Assembly (NCBI RefSeq): GCF_020164435.1 | Contig: NZ_JAIUDQ010000002.1 | Coordinates: 1 to 64,000 of the forward strand | Source of the DNA: Phyllobacterium lublinensis | GTDB taxonomy: Bacteria > Pseudomonadota > Alphaproteobacteria > Rhizobiales > Rhizobiaceae | Direction: 5' to 3' | DNA: 64,000 nucleotides | In this document: in pieces, positions 7,900 through 17,187 of the stretch | Layout: every line of letters begins with the position of its first letter | Numbering within the stretch: position 1 is the first letter of the stretch | Made by a program: the position numbers and the translations under genes | Notes under the pieces: model-generated | Told to the model about the DNA's origin: nothing | Database searches by the model: none | What the model saw: only the letters and a program-made list of their open reading frames with translations

Positions 7900-7914
7900 G
7901 CGTGCATTGCACGC
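7900..7914. promoter_or_regulatory. 15-bp palindrome upstream of the SPW gene
   Basis: GCGTGCATTGCACGC is a perfect inverted repeat around a single central T, 43 bases upstream of the SPW start codon. The rest of the gap 7858-8117 is AT-rich (for example AATAAAATATT at 7920-7930) and shows no gene. A dimeric regulator site is the simplest reading, but no regulator is identified. Confidence 0.4.
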
Positions 7915-8117
7915 TTAAGAATAAAATATTCCTGTTGCCGGGAGCTTTCAAGAGATTTTCAGCGGTAGAGTCTTAACGTTTTCGAGAGTAAATTCTCCAA
8001 AAGCATGGTTCGAGCGATTTCAACGCACAACCGCAGGATGTTTTACTGGAAATCGCATGTAGTTTTGAATTCTCAATCAAGTAGCTGTTGGTGCTGGCCG
8101 AACTGAAAACTTGCACT

Positions 8118-9341
8118 TCAGGTGGTTGGGCCGGCCGTATGCAGCCAGGCCTCGATTCCCTGCGCCGCCGCCCTTCCGGTCGCGAAGCAGGCTGTAAGCA
8201 GGTAACCTCCGGTAGGGGCTTCCCAATCGAGCATTTCCCCTGCGACGAATATTCCGGGCAGGGCCTTCAGCATGTATCGGTCATCGACACTGTCCCAGGA
8301 AACGCCGCCCGCCGACGAAATGACCTCCGCGATGGGTCGTGGTCTGACGACGGATAGCGGCAATGCCTTGATGCGTTGCGCAAGACGTTCGGTGTCGGCA
8401 ATGTCGGCGGCTTCCGCCAATGTCCGCAACAATGCGGCCTTGACGCCCTCCAGGCCAGCACCCTTGCGAAGGCGATTGGATACACTTGCCTTGGCGTCCT
8501 GCCGTGCAAGATCGCGGGCCAGGCGCGTGGCAGTCCGGCCCGGCGAGAGGTCGAGCAGGAGGGATGCCTTTCCCACCGCTACAAGATCGTTACGCAAACT
8601 TGCGGCGTGGGCATAGACAAGGCTGCCTTCGATCCCCGTGCGCGTGATAACGAATTCGCCTGGGAACGTACCGGCATGGGAAGTTGCTGTTACGGATTTT
8701 ACAGGTTCACCGGCGAAACGCTCCCCGAACGCGTCGGTCCAATCAACGTCGAAGCCGCAATTGGCGGGCTGGAGATCAGCAACCTCTACGCCGGCAGCGC
8801 GCAGTAACTCGAGCCAGGACCCATCGGACCCCAGTCGCGGCCAGCTCCCCCCGCCGAGCGCCAACAAGGCGGCATCAGACTTAACCAACCTTGTTCCTGC
8901 GGGAGTTTCGAAGGAATAGCCGCCATCCTTGAAACCTGTAAAGCGATGGCGCGTCAGGATCCGGACACCTTGAGCCTCGAGTCTGCCGAGCCACGCGCGC
9001 AGGAGCGGAGAGGCCTTCATGACTTTCGGAAATACGCGTCCGGACGAACCCACAAAGGTTTCCGTGCCGAGTGAAGTGGCCCACGCACGAATATCTTCTG
9101 GCGTGAACGCGTCGAGCGCTGGACGCAATTGGCCGGAGGCAGTACCGAACCGTTGCACAAACTGCGAATAATCTTCGCCATGGGTGATGTTCAGGCCGGA
9201 CTTTCCGGCTAGCAGGAACTTGCGGCCAACGGTTGGCATGCTGTCGTAGATCGTTACAGCATGACCGGACAACGACAGGCGCTCGGCTGCCATCAGGCCG
9301 GCGGGGCCGCCGCCAACAATTGCAATCTGTTTTCTGGACAT
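8118..9341 (-). CDS. FAD-dependent oxidoreductase of the HI0933/TIGR03862 group
   Basis: A 407-residue flavoprotein. The N-terminal dinucleotide fold is IAIVGGGPAGLMAAERL, followed by the group-specific VGRKFLLAGKSGLNITH. The C-terminus carries the FAD-binding end motif GIFVAGEMLDWEAPTGGYLL. These features define the YhiN/HI0933-like family, whose reaction is not established, and the length fits. The frame is open 16 codons upstream, but the ATG at 9339-9341 directly precedes the conserved start of the Rossmann strand. It is apparently monocistronic. Confidence 0.85.
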   Translation of the reverse strand: MSRKQIAIVGGGPAGLMAAERLSLSGHAVTIYDSMPTVGRKFLLAGKSGLNITHGEDYSQFVQRFGTASGQLRPALDAFTPEDIRAWATSLGTETFVGSSGRVFPKVMKASPLLRAWLGRLEAQGVRILTRHRFTGFKDGGYSFETPAGTRLVKSDAALLALGGGSWPRLGSDGSWLELLRAAGVEVADLQPANCGFDVDWTDAFGERFAGEPVKSVTATSHAGTFPGEFVITRTGIEGSLVYAHAASLRNDLVAVGKASLLLDLSPGRTATRLARDLARQDAKASVSNRLRKGAGLEGVKAALLRTLAEAADIADTERLAQRIKALPLSVVRPRPIAEVISSAGGVSWDSVDDRYMLKALPGIFVAGEMLDWEAPTGGYLLTACFATGRAAAQGIEAWLHTAGPTT

Positions 9342-9456
9342 ATGTTGGTCTGGCACCCGAATCCTTTGGCAGCAGTTTTGGACCGCCATGACCCCAAGTG
9401 CAAGACTCTATTCCCTGACGTCTCTCGGCAGAGTTAGCCTAGTTTACCACAGAAGG

Positions 9457-9485
9457 AGGGGCACGCCTTGTTGGAGCGTGCCCCT
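9457..9485 (-). terminator. Terminator of the substrate-binding protein gene
   Basis: A perfect 10-bp GC-rich stem (9457-9466 with 9476-9485) with a 9-nt loop lies immediately past the stop codon of the minus-strand gene that ends at 9494. On the minus strand the stem is followed by CCTTCTGTGG, so the U tract is poor. Confidence 0.6.
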
Positions 9486-9493
9486 GTTTGCAC

Positions 9494-10483
9494 CTACTTC
9501 TGTATGCAGGTGTCGACCGTGTCCTTGGTGCATTCGTCAAGACCCGTAAAGACCGGATCCTCCACTGGCTTACCCTCGATCAGGTCGATCATGACCGACG
9601 GAGCCTTATAGCCCATCTCGAACGGCCGCTGTCCGACGAGCGCGGTTACAAGGCCTTCCTTGGCGATTGCGACTTCTTCACCGATCGTATCGGCGGCGCC
9701 GATGACGAACTCGTTGCTGGCGATCTTGTCAGCCAAAGGCTTGAACAGGTCGCGATAGGGCTGAGGCGCACCAAACAGCGGCCAGCCGCCCATGATGCCG
9801 AAAGCATCCAGTTTTGGGTTGGCAGCAAGAATGTCTGTCATCGCCTGGACACCCTTGGCGCCATCATCATTGGTGAAGACAGGGCAGCCCGCGACTTCCG
9901 TCCAACCACCTTCGCCCTTCAGCTCTGCGAGGCCCTTCTGGCCGGTCAGCGCATCGCGCATCCCCTGAGCGCGGCGCAGGATATTATCTGCACCGGTGTT
10001 GCCTTCGATCGTGCAGACCGTGCCGCCATTGGGCTTGGCCTTCTTGATGTATTCGCCGATCTTGAAGCCCATCAGGTAATTGTCGGTGCCGAGGTAGGTC
10101 TTGCGAAGCGCAGAGTCTTCCGCGGCGAGGTCCGCGTCGAGCGTCATTACGGGAACCGACGGATTGGCCGTCTTGATGGTTTGAGCGATCAGCTTGGCAT
10201 TGGATGGCGAGATGGCAATCGCGGCCGTGTCGGCTTTGCCGAGAACGTCCTGAACGATTTGCGCCTCCCCAGCTTCATCGGATGTTGATGCTGGGCCAGT
10301 ATAGAAGCACTCATATTCCGAGCTGGCGTTCTCCTTGTTCCACTTCTGGCAACCTTGATTGATTGCCTCGAAGAAAGGATTGTCGAGACCCTTTACGACG
10401 ATGACAAGCTGTTTTTTTGCAAGGGCAGGTCCGGCGCCAAGTGCCAGAACCGCAGCAGTGATGAGCAGTAGTGATTTCCTCAT
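9494..10483 (-). CDS. Sugar ABC transporter periplasmic binding protein
   Basis: A 329-residue periplasmic binding protein of the Peripla_BP_4 (RbsB/FrcB-like) class. Residues 1-22 are a typical signal peptide (MRKSLLLITAAVLALG to ALA). KKQLVIVVKGLDNPFFEAIN begins the mature fold, and AIAISPSNAK and GTVCTIEGNTGADN are class-typical. Several cysteines in the mature protein could form periplasmic disulfides. The matching ATPase and permease are divergently transcribed from 11018, so the importer is split across a 535-base divergent regulatory region. Confidence 0.9.
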   Translation of the reverse strand: MRKSLLLITAAVLALGAGPALAKKQLVIVVKGLDNPFFEAINQGCQKWNKENASSEYECFYTGPASTSDEAGEAQIVQDVLGKADTAAIAISPSNAKLIAQTIKTANPSVPVMTLDADLAAEDSALRKTYLGTDNYLMGFKIGEYIKKAKPNGGTVCTIEGNTGADNILRRAQGMRDALTGQKGLAELKGEGGWTEVAGCPVFTNDDGAKGVQAMTDILAANPKLDAFGIMGGWPLFGAPQPYRDLFKPLADKIASNEFVIGAADTIGEEVAIAKEGLVTALVGQRPFEMGYKAPSVMIDLIEGKPVEDPVFTGLDECTKDTVDTCIQK

Positions 10484-10501
10484 TTGTTCCTCCCATAAAC
10501 A

Positions 10502-10521
10502 GACGGACGTTGGTGTCCGTC
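10502..10521. promoter_or_regulatory. Inverted repeat upstream of the binding-protein gene
   Basis: GACGGAC and GTCCGTC are perfect complements separated by six bases, 19 bases upstream of the start codon. It could be a 5'-UTR hairpin or an operator. It overlaps no other feature. Confidence 0.35.
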
Positions 10522-10529
10522 ACACCAGA

Positions 10530-10742
10530 TTAACTTCGGATACTGTGCAGGACGGCGCATTTTGCAGACGCTTGAATCGCCATGCCAAGTCGAAGAGCAT
10601 TTTTCAGTCCATAACTCGAATTCCAGCCCAAGAGGTGTTTTGCCTTGCTTGTGTCCACCCAGTCCCTGAGTTGAGACTGGTCGCAGAGCGCGCGGATGTG
10701 AGCATTGGAAAATCGGTGTGATCGGGCGTCCTCCCCCGACCT
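10530..10742 (-). pseudogene. Remnant of an NAD-dependent epimerase (C-terminal end)
   Basis: The minus strand has an open stretch ending in TAA (10530-10532) that reads like the C-terminus of an extended SDR: RDWVDTSKAKHLLGWNSSYG, then LKNALRLGMAI. The D-[TS]-SKA-x-x-LLGW block is the classic end of UDP-sugar-type epimerases. No Rossmann domain or start codon precedes it, so it is a truncated remnant. It is not a copy of the intact epimerase at 12902, whose end reads NRKAREVLGF. The remainder of the gap, 10743-11017, shows no gene. It should contain the promoter of the ATPase-permease-epimerase unit. Confidence 0.5.
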
Positions 10743-11017
10743 TGCCTACCGCGCTGGTGACAAGGATTTTCCTCCCAACACTAGCTAATATCGCCGAAGT
10801 TCGTACGTCAACGGCTATTTGTCATATAAAACGATTTTTGGGTGTTGCGGGCTTGAATTCACCTGAAAGTTGATTGATGCTCGCGTCCGAACGCCTAGAA
10901 TGAGCTCACCGTTTTCCGTGGAGGAACTTGGACAACGGGATCGCGACAACGTCCGCCACGATTGCGAACGATGCCTGACGACGCCGAGCATGCAACGGAC
11001 GGGAGGCTATACGACGG

Positions 11018-11761
11018 ATGGCAGTTCTTGAGCTTATCAATATTTCGAAACATTTCGGCGCCATCCAGGCTGTCAGTGACGTTTCAATTTCCATAGAAGC
11101 CGGCGAGGTGGTTGGCCTGATGGGAGACAATGGAGCCGGCAAATCGACGCTCGTCAAAATGATTGCCGGCAACTTTCGACCCAGCCATGGTTCCATGCGG
11201 ATGGATGGCACCGAACTTAATCTTCACAAGCCGGTCGAAGCCCGCCAGCATGGCATCGAGATCGTTTATCAGGACCTTGCGCTGTGCAACAATCTGACTG
11301 CGGCGGCGAATGTGTTTCTCGGCCGGGAGCTTCGGCGCGGCTTCGGCCCCTTTCGAATTCTCGATTACGCCACGATGTACCGTCGGGCAGGTCAGATTTT
11401 TGCGGAGCTTAAATCGGAGACGCGCCCGCGCGATCTTGTCAAGCAGATGTCTGGTGGTCAGCGCCAGGCAGTCGCGATTGCCCGGACCAGACTGTCCGAG
11501 GCGAAGATTGTGCTGATGGACGAGCCAACTGCTGCTATTTCTGTGCGGCAGATCGCTGAAGTCCTGAACTTGATACGTCACCTGCGAGACCAGGGCATCG
11601 CGGTCGTTCTCATCAGTCATCGGATGCCGGATGTCTTTGATGTTGCCGATCGCGTGATTGTCATGCGTCGTGGCAGGAAAGTAGCGGACAAGCGCATTGA
11701 AGCAAGTTCACCCGAGGAAGTAACGGGGCTGATTACCGGCGCCATCGAACAAGTTGTATAA
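11018..11761 (+). CDS. Sugar ABC transporter ATPase, single domain (FrcA-like)
   Basis: A 247-residue ATPase with one complete nucleotide-binding domain: Walker A GDNGAGKST, Q-loop VYQDLALCNN, signature MSGGQRQAVAIAR, Walker B IVLMDEPTAA and H-loop ISHRMPDV. Most RbsA-type ATPases are about 500 residues with two domains. The half-size form matches the fructose importer FrcA. It is 38 bases before the permease gene and in the same unit as the downstream epimerase. The substrate is not fixed by sequence. Confidence 0.9.
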   Translation: MAVLELINISKHFGAIQAVSDVSISIEAGEVVGLMGDNGAGKSTLVKMIAGNFRPSHGSMRMDGTELNLHKPVEARQHGIEIVYQDLALCNNLTAAANVFLGRELRRGFGPFRILDYATMYRRAGQIFAELKSETRPRDLVKQMSGGQRQAVAIARTRLSEAKIVLMDEPTAAISVRQIAEVLNLIRHLRDQGIAVVLISHRMPDVFDVADRVIVMRRGRKVADKRIEASSPEEVTGLITGAIEQVV

Positions 11762-11799
11762 TCGGCGCTCGCCTAAATGAAAGAAATTGAAGGTCGACA

Positions 11800-12798
11800 A
11801 TGGCAATAACTCTTGACCAGACGATCGGACAGAAGCAGCAGAGCTGGCTCTCCGAAAAGTTGGCGAGCCAGACATTCTGGGTTCTCGTCGCCGTCGTTCT
11901 CGCCTGCATTTTCCTGTCGTTCGCCACGGATTCGTTTGCGACGTCAAAAAACCTCTACAACATCACGCGCAATGTCACATTCGTCGCGATCATCGCTCTG
12001 GGCATGACACTCGTCATCATCACTGGAGGCATCGATCTTTCAGTGGGTTCGGTGCTCTGTCTTTGCAGCATGATACTCGGCGTCGTCATGCATGCGGGGT
12101 ACAGCATCGAGGTCGGGATAGCGGCTTCGATCGCCACGGCTCTCGCAGTCGGCGCATTTCACGGACTGTTGATCGCCTATATCGGCATGCCGCCATTTGT
12201 GGTGACGCTTGGCACATTGTCCATCGCGCGCAGTCTGGCGATGGTAGCCTCCGGCAACACGGTAGTGTTCCAGTTTGGACCTGATCACGACAAGCTTCTT
12301 GCCCTCGGCGGGGGCGCTTGGCTTTTTGGTATCGCGAACCCGGTCCTTTACATGATTGTGCTGGCATTGCTGACGGGCTTCGTGCTCCGCTGGACCAAAT
12401 TCGGTCGTCACGTCTACGCGATCGGCGGCAATGAGCACGCCGCGACGCTTACAGGTGTACCGGTCAAGCCGATCAAGGTGGCGGTGTACATGATTTCCTC
12501 GCTTTCAGCGGGTATCGCCGGCATCATCCAAACCGGTTGGCTCGGCGCCATTACGACCAACATTGGCACTGGCCTCGAACTCCAGGTTATCGCGGCAGCG
12601 GTTATTGGCGGAGCTGCACTGGCCGGTGGTGTCGGCACGGCCTTTGGGGCCCTTGTCGGTGCGGCACTCATAGAAGTTATCCGCAATAGTCTTGGGCTGC
12701 TCGGTATCAACGCCTTCTGGCAAGGTTGCTTCATTGGCGGCGCCATACTGCTGGCGGTCTTGTTCGACCGGCTGCGGAAATTCCGGCAGAGCGACTAA
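11800..12798 (+). CDS. Sugar ABC transporter permease (RbsC/FrcC-like)
   Basis: A 332-residue inner-membrane permease of the BPD_transp_2 family with about ten hydrophobic segments. The family hallmarks are GMTLVIITGGIDLSVGSVL in the first third and AAVIGGAALAGGVGT followed by GALVGAALIEVIRNSLG near the C-terminus. It forms an importer with the ATPase at 11018 and the binding protein at 9494. Confidence 0.92.
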   Translation: MAITLDQTIGQKQQSWLSEKLASQTFWVLVAVVLACIFLSFATDSFATSKNLYNITRNVTFVAIIALGMTLVIITGGIDLSVGSVLCLCSMILGVVMHAGYSIEVGIAASIATALAVGAFHGLLIAYIGMPPFVVTLGTLSIARSLAMVASGNTVVFQFGPDHDKLLALGGGAWLFGIANPVLYMIVLALLTGFVLRWTKFGRHVYAIGGNEHAATLTGVPVKPIKVAVYMISSLSAGIAGIIQTGWLGAITTNIGTGLELQVIAAAVIGGAALAGGVGTAFGALVGAALIEVIRNSLGLLGINAFWQGCFIGGAILLAVLFDRLRKFRQSD

Positions 12799-12901
12799 CG
12801 GGTCAAGCGACTTCGCAGTTCCTGCCTGACAGGGACGAAAGCGCGTGTGGAGACATCCCCAGCGCGGCGGCAAGGTTTCGAATATCCAAGGAGATACCAA
12901 G

Positions 12902-13795
12902 ATGAAGAAGCGGATTGTATTCACCGGTGGCACCGGCAAGGCCGGACGTCACGTCGTCCGTTATCTGGTCGACCAAGGTTACGACATCCTGAATGTCGAT
13001 CTTGTGCCGCTCGAACAGCCGGGCGTAAACACGTTGATCGCCGACATTGCCGATAGCGGAGAGATGTTCAATGTTTTGACCAGCCATTTCGGTTTCGAAG
13101 GCTTCGAGACCGGCAAGGGCCCAGGACCTATAGATGCTGTCGTGCATTTCGCAGCGGTGCCGCGTGTTCTCATCAAACCGGACAATGAAACGTTCCGCAT
13201 CAACACCATCGGGACGTACAACGTTATTGAAGCCGCCGTTAAGCTCGGCATCAGGAAGATCATTATCGCTTCCAGCGAAACGACCTACGGCGTCTGCTTT
13301 GCGGAAGGCGACAAGGACTTCCATCATTTTCCGCTTGAGGAAGACTACGACGTCGATCCCATGGACAGTTACGGTCTTTCCAAGCTCGTGAATGAAAAGA
13401 CCGCTCGCGCCTTCGCCATGCGGACAGGGGCTGATATTTACGCGCTGCGGATCGGAAACGTGATCGAGCCACATGAATATGATCGCTTCCCTGCATTTCT
13501 TGCTAACCCGATGTCACGCAAGCGCAATGCGTGGAGCTATATCGATGCCCGGGACCTCGGGCAGATCGTTGATCTGGCAATACGCAAGGATGGTCTCGGT
13601 TTTCAGGTGTTTAACGCAGTGAACGACACCATTACCGCCACGCTGCCTACACGGGAGTTTCTGGCAAAATACTGTGCCGGTGTGCCGGTGCAACGGCCGC
13701 TCGCTGAGTTTGAAGCGCCATTGTCCAATCGCAAGGCACGCGAGGTGCTCGGCTTCAGGGAAGAGCACGACTGGCGCAAATACGTTCCACGTTGA
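12902..13795 (+). CDS. NAD-dependent epimerase/dehydratase (extended SDR)
   Basis: A 297-residue extended short-chain dehydrogenase. The NAD loop is VFTGGTGKAGRHVV at the N-terminus, the HFAAVPR strand follows, and the catalytic motif is YGLSK with an upstream Ser in IASSETTYG. The ATG at 12902 follows AAGGAG, so it is preferred over an upstream in-frame start at 12845. It is the third gene of the ATPase-permease unit, so it probably acts on the imported sugar or sugar acid. Uronate or aldose dehydrogenase activity is possible as well as epimerisation. Confidence 0.85.
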   Translation: MKKRIVFTGGTGKAGRHVVRYLVDQGYDILNVDLVPLEQPGVNTLIADIADSGEMFNVLTSHFGFEGFETGKGPGPIDAVVHFAAVPRVLIKPDNETFRINTIGTYNVIEAAVKLGIRKIIIASSETTYGVCFAEGDKDFHHFPLEEDYDVDPMDSYGLSKLVNEKTARAFAMRTGADIYALRIGNVIEPHEYDRFPAFLANPMSRKRNAWSYIDARDLGQIVDLAIRKDGLGFQVFNAVNDTITATLPTREFLAKYCAGVPVQRPLAEFEAPLSNRKAREVLGFREEHDWRKYVPR

Positions 13796-13985
13796 AATTG
13801 ATGCTGGGCCGGCGACCCAGGCTTCTCCACGAGGATCCCGAGTTGCAATCGTCCCATAAATAAATTCTACTTCTGCTGGAAACATTGGCAAATTGTTCTG
13901 CGACTTGCCAACGAGGATGACTAGCATGCGAGTTCGAAACCGAAACCCGTAGGATACGCTCCTACCTCAGCTTGCAGGGAACATC

Positions 13986-14867
13986 ATGATTTTGAAGAGT
14001 GTCGCCTCGATTGGACTTGGCGTTTTGGTGGCTTTGGCGGCGACAACGTCGGGTATCGCCCAAACCGTGAAAATTGGCAGCAAGAACTTTACCGAGCAAT
14101 TTGTTGTCGCCGAGATCTACGCTCAGGCTCTGGAAAAAGCAGGCATTACTGTTGAGCGCCGGCTCAATCTCGGGGCAACGCTGATTGCTCATTCTGCTCT
14201 GACGAATGGTGAGATCGATCTATATCCGGAATATACCGGCACTGCGCTGGCTGCCGTGGTGAAGGGCGACCTCTCGGGTTCTGCCGACAAGATCTACAAG
14301 GACGTCAAGGATTATTACGAGAAGAACCTGCAGCTGACACTGCTCGATCCGACGCAAATCAATAATGGCTATGCGATTATCACGCTTCCGGAGACGGCCG
14401 AGAAATACAAGCTCAAGACATTGACGGACCTTGGACCGGCGTCAAAGGAACTATCCTTCGGTGCTGAGGGCGGCTTTGGTGAACGCAAGGACGGTCTTCC
14501 GGGTCTGAAGCAGGTCTATGGCATTGAATTCAAGGATTTCCGCATCTTTGCCAAACTGGGCATCCGCTACAGTGCGCTGACAAGCAAGAACATTGATGTC
14601 TCCTACGGCTTCAGCACCGACTGGCAGATTGCCGACAGCAATCTCGTGGTGCTTGATGACGACAAGCATCTGTTTCCGCCCTACTATCTCGTACCGGTCG
14701 TCCGCCAGGACGCGCTTGCCAAGAATCCGAAGATTGCCGAAGTGCTCAACAAGGTAAGCCCGCTGCTGACGAATGAGATCATGCGTGATCTCAACGCGGC
14801 GGTAGAGCGGGACAAGAAGGAGCCAAAGGAAGTTGCAGAGGAATTCCTGAAGGCCAAGGGAATTTGA
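13986..14867 (+). CDS. Quaternary-amine ABC transporter binding protein (OpuC/OsmF type)
   Basis: A 293-residue periplasmic protein of the OpuAC family. Residues 1-26 are a signal peptide ending in GIAQ. The mature start TVKIGSKNFTEQFVVAEIYA and LYPEYTGTAL are diagnostic of OpuC/OsmF-type binding proteins, which hold trimethylammonium groups in an aromatic cage. Two permeases and an ATPase follow, giving a complete importer. Because the remaining operon genes are catabolic enzymes rather than osmoprotection genes, uptake is probably nutritional. EgtU, an ergothioneine binder, belongs to the same broad class. Confidence 0.92.
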   Translation: MILKSVASIGLGVLVALAATTSGIAQTVKIGSKNFTEQFVVAEIYAQALEKAGITVERRLNLGATLIAHSALTNGEIDLYPEYTGTALAAVVKGDLSGSADKIYKDVKDYYEKNLQLTLLDPTQINNGYAIITLPETAEKYKLKTLTDLGPASKELSFGAEGGFGERKDGLPGLKQVYGIEFKDFRIFAKLGIRYSALTSKNIDVSYGFSTDWQIADSNLVVLDDDKHLFPPYYLVPVVRQDALAKNPKIAEVLNKVSPLLTNEIMRDLNAAVERDKKEPKEVAEEFLKAKGI

Positions 14868-14916
14868 TCGGGTTGCTGTGAACCGCAAAGTTCCGGCGGT
14901 CATTTGAACATCAGCG

Positions 14917-14938
14917 GCGGAGATGATCCCATCTCCGC
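14917..14938 (+). terminator. Intra-operon hairpin after the binding-protein gene
   Basis: A perfect 9-bp stem (14917-14925 with 14930-14938) and 4-nt loop are followed by TGTTTCGTT. Hairpins at this place in ABC operons commonly reduce read-through into the membrane components and protect the abundant binding-protein mRNA. Confidence 0.65.
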
Positions 14939-14967
14939 TGTTTCGTTACTGAGGCAGGACAGCAGGT

Positions 14968-15582
14968 TTGAACTGGGCACCCAAAAACATTCCGGAAATT
15001 CTGACGGCGACCTGGCAGCATCTTGTCCTCTCGGTGTCCTCCGTACTCATCGGGTTGGTGATCGCCTTGATCCTTGGGATCCTGTGTGCCCGCCGGCAGA
15101 GGCTTTATGCTTTCGTCCTGACCATCACAGGCATCATCTTCGTCATACCTAGTCTTGCGTTGTTCGCGCTGCTCATCCCCTGGCTTGGCCTGGGAACCAA
15201 GCCTGCGCTTGTCGGGCTCTCCTCCTATTGCCTGCTCATACTCCTGCGCAATGTCGTTACCGGCCTTCGGGGTGTGCCGTCTGATGTGCTCGGTGCGGCC
15301 GACGGCATGGGCTACAGTGCGTGGCAGCGCCTTGTCCGCATAGAACTGCCGTTGGCTCTGCCGCTCATCGTCTCGGGCGTTCGGATCGCTCTCGTCACGG
15401 TCATCGGCATCGCGACAGTTGCCGCTTTCATCGATGGCGGCGGTCTTGGCACCATCATCCTCATGGGGATCGATCAAAGCTATACGGAGAAAATACTCGT
15501 TGGCGGCATTCTGACGGCGTTGATGGCCACGTTCTTCGATGTGCTCCTCAGCAAAGCTGAAAAACTGCTGGTTCAGGGGTGA
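14968..15582 (+). CDS. Quaternary-amine ABC transporter permease 1
   Basis: A 204-residue permease of the BPD_transp_1 family with about five hydrophobic segments. The EAA-type loop reads DVLGAADGMGYSAWQRLVRI, and VTVIGIATVAAFIDGGGLG is the family C-terminal motif. The start is TTG at 14968, behind GAGGCAGGA. No ATG is available near the conserved N-terminus. It pairs with the second permease at 15590, as in OpuCB/OpuCD. Confidence 0.88.
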   Translation: MNWAPKNIPEILTATWQHLVLSVSSVLIGLVIALILGILCARRQRLYAFVLTITGIIFVIPSLALFALLIPWLGLGTKPALVGLSSYCLLILLRNVVTGLRGVPSDVLGAADGMGYSAWQRLVRIELPLALPLIVSGVRIALVTVIGIATVAAFIDGGGLGTIILMGIDQSYTEKILVGGILTALMATFFDVLLSKAEKLLVQG

Positions 15583-15589
15583 TGACAAT

Positions 15590-16231
15590 ATGCTAGTCAC
15601 CGCATTCACCTGGATCATCAACAACCAGTCCGAGTTCTATGAGGCCCTTGGCCGGCATCTCGTCATGTCGGGAGTATCGTTGGCATTTGCGTTGATGATT
15701 GGATTGCCGCTCGCCGTTCTGATCATCAATCGCGGCGGACTTGCCATGATCGTCATCAATACCATCAACGCACTGCGGACCATTCCCAGCCTGGCGATCT
15801 TGGCCATCATGATGCCGCTGCTTGGCATCGGCCTCTGGCCCTCGATCGTGGCATTGACGGTCCTTGCCCTGCCGCCGATCCTGCTTAATTCCTTTATCGG
15901 CTTGCGCGATGTGGATCCGGATGCAGTCGAGGCAGCGACTGGCATGGGCATGAGTCGCCGACAGATATTGACCAAGATCCGCGTCCCGCTTGCCGCGCCT
16001 GCCATGTTCGCCGGAGCACGCACGGCAGCGGTTCAGGTTCTCGCGGGCGCCACGCTTGCACCTTTCATCGGGGGCGGCGGACTTGGGGACTTCATTGCTG
16101 TCGGAATCAGCATGATGGACATGTCACGCCTGCTCGTCGGTGCCATTCCCATAGCGATACTGGCGCTCGCCACCGAGTTCATTCTCGGCCTCGCCGAGAA
16201 ATACTTCTTTGGAGAAAGAGCCACTGCATGA
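15590..16231 (+). CDS. Quaternary-amine ABC transporter permease 2
   Basis: A 213-residue BPD_transp_1 permease, paralogous to the gene just upstream. Its EAA loop is DAVEAATGMGMSRRQILTKI, and GATLAPFIGGGGLGDFIAVG closes the core. The ATG at 15590 follows CAGGGGTGA, so it is chosen over an open extension upstream that would overlap the previous gene. The stop overlaps the ATPase start (ATGA). Confidence 0.9.
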   Translation: MLVTAFTWIINNQSEFYEALGRHLVMSGVSLAFALMIGLPLAVLIINRGGLAMIVINTINALRTIPSLAILAIMMPLLGIGLWPSIVALTVLALPPILLNSFIGLRDVDPDAVEAATGMGMSRRQILTKIRVPLAAPAMFAGARTAAVQVLAGATLAPFIGGGGLGDFIAVGISMMDMSRLLVGAIPIAILALATEFILGLAEKYFFGERATA

Positions 16232-17160
16232 TTACGATGGAGCATGTCACCAAACGCTATACCGAGGGTGGCGCGGCTTCGGTCGATGACCTGTCGCTCG
16301 TTGTTCCCGAGGGGACGACGACAGCCCTGATCGGACCCTCCGGTTGCGGCAAGACCACGACCATGAGGATGATCAACAGGTTGATCGATCCGACCGAAGG
16401 CAAGATCATCGTCAATGGGGAGGACGTAACCAGGGTTGATCCCGTCAAGCTGCGCCGCCATATCGGTTATGTGATACAGCAAGTCGGCCTTTTCCCGCAC
16501 ATGACAATCGCGCAGAACATTGCGGCGGTGCCGAAACTCCTTGGCTGGACCGAAGCAAAAATCAGGAGCCGCACGGCAGAATTGCTCGACCTTGTCGGCC
16601 TGGATCCCGACGAAATGCTCAGGCGCTATCCCCGGCAACTTTCAGGTGGACAACGCCAGCGGATTGGCGTGGCGCGTGCGCTCGCCGCTGACCCTCCAGT
16701 GTTGTTGATGGATGAACCTTTTGGAGCGATCGATCCGATTGCCCGGACTCGCCTTCAGGACGAATTTCGCCAGATATTGCAGCGCGTGCGCAAGACGGTC
16801 GTGCTCGTCACCCACGACCTGGACGAGGCGATTCGGCTTGGCGATCGTATCGCCATTATGAAAAATGGAAAGATCGTGCAGTATGATACGCCGGACGCCG
16901 TGCTATCCAATCCTGCGGATGCCTTCGTGGAAAATTTTGTCGGCATCGATCGGGCGATCAAGCGGCTCAGCCTTTTCACGGTCAAGGATGTCATGGACAG
17001 CCTTGCGCCGCGTGAGGACAGTGCGAAAGTGACATCGGGCAGCAATCTGCGCGATGCGCTGGCATTGATGGTCGCCGCCAATAGCGACGTTCTCGCCGTC
17101 GTTGACGATGGCGGTTCTGTAAAGGGTCAGTTGACGCGAGACGCAATCTTCTCGGTATGA
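16228..17160 (+). CDS. Quaternary-amine ABC transporter ATPase with CBS remnant
   Basis: A 310-residue ATPase of the OpuCA/ProV type. Walker A is GPSGCGKTT, the signature LSGGQRQRIGVARAL, Walker B VLLMDEPFGAIDP and the switch VTHDLDEA. The last about 65 residues (FTVKDVMDSL to the end) are a single degenerate CBS-type segment, whereas osmosensing OpuA/ProV proteins carry a full tandem pair. That truncation argues against ionic-strength gating and for a nutrient importer. Confidence 0.9.
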   Translation: MITMEHVTKRYTEGGAASVDDLSLVVPEGTTTALIGPSGCGKTTTMRMINRLIDPTEGKIIVNGEDVTRVDPVKLRRHIGYVIQQVGLFPHMTIAQNIAAVPKLLGWTEAKIRSRTAELLDLVGLDPDEMLRRYPRQLSGGQRQRIGVARALAADPPVLLMDEPFGAIDPIARTRLQDEFRQILQRVRKTVVLVTHDLDEAIRLGDRIAIMKNGKIVQYDTPDAVLSNPADAFVENFVGIDRAIKRLSLFTVKDVMDSLAPREDSAKVTSGSNLRDALALMVAANSDVLAVVDDGGSVKGQLTRDAIFSV

Positions 17161-17187
17161 TTTCACTCACATTGGGAGAGCCAAGCA

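Noticed and set aside
13986-17160. Osmoprotectant uptake system OpuC/Osm as final annotation
   Set aside because: The ATPase has only a degenerate CBS segment and the operon continues into catabolic enzymes, so nutrient uptake is the better reading, although osmoprotection is not excluded.
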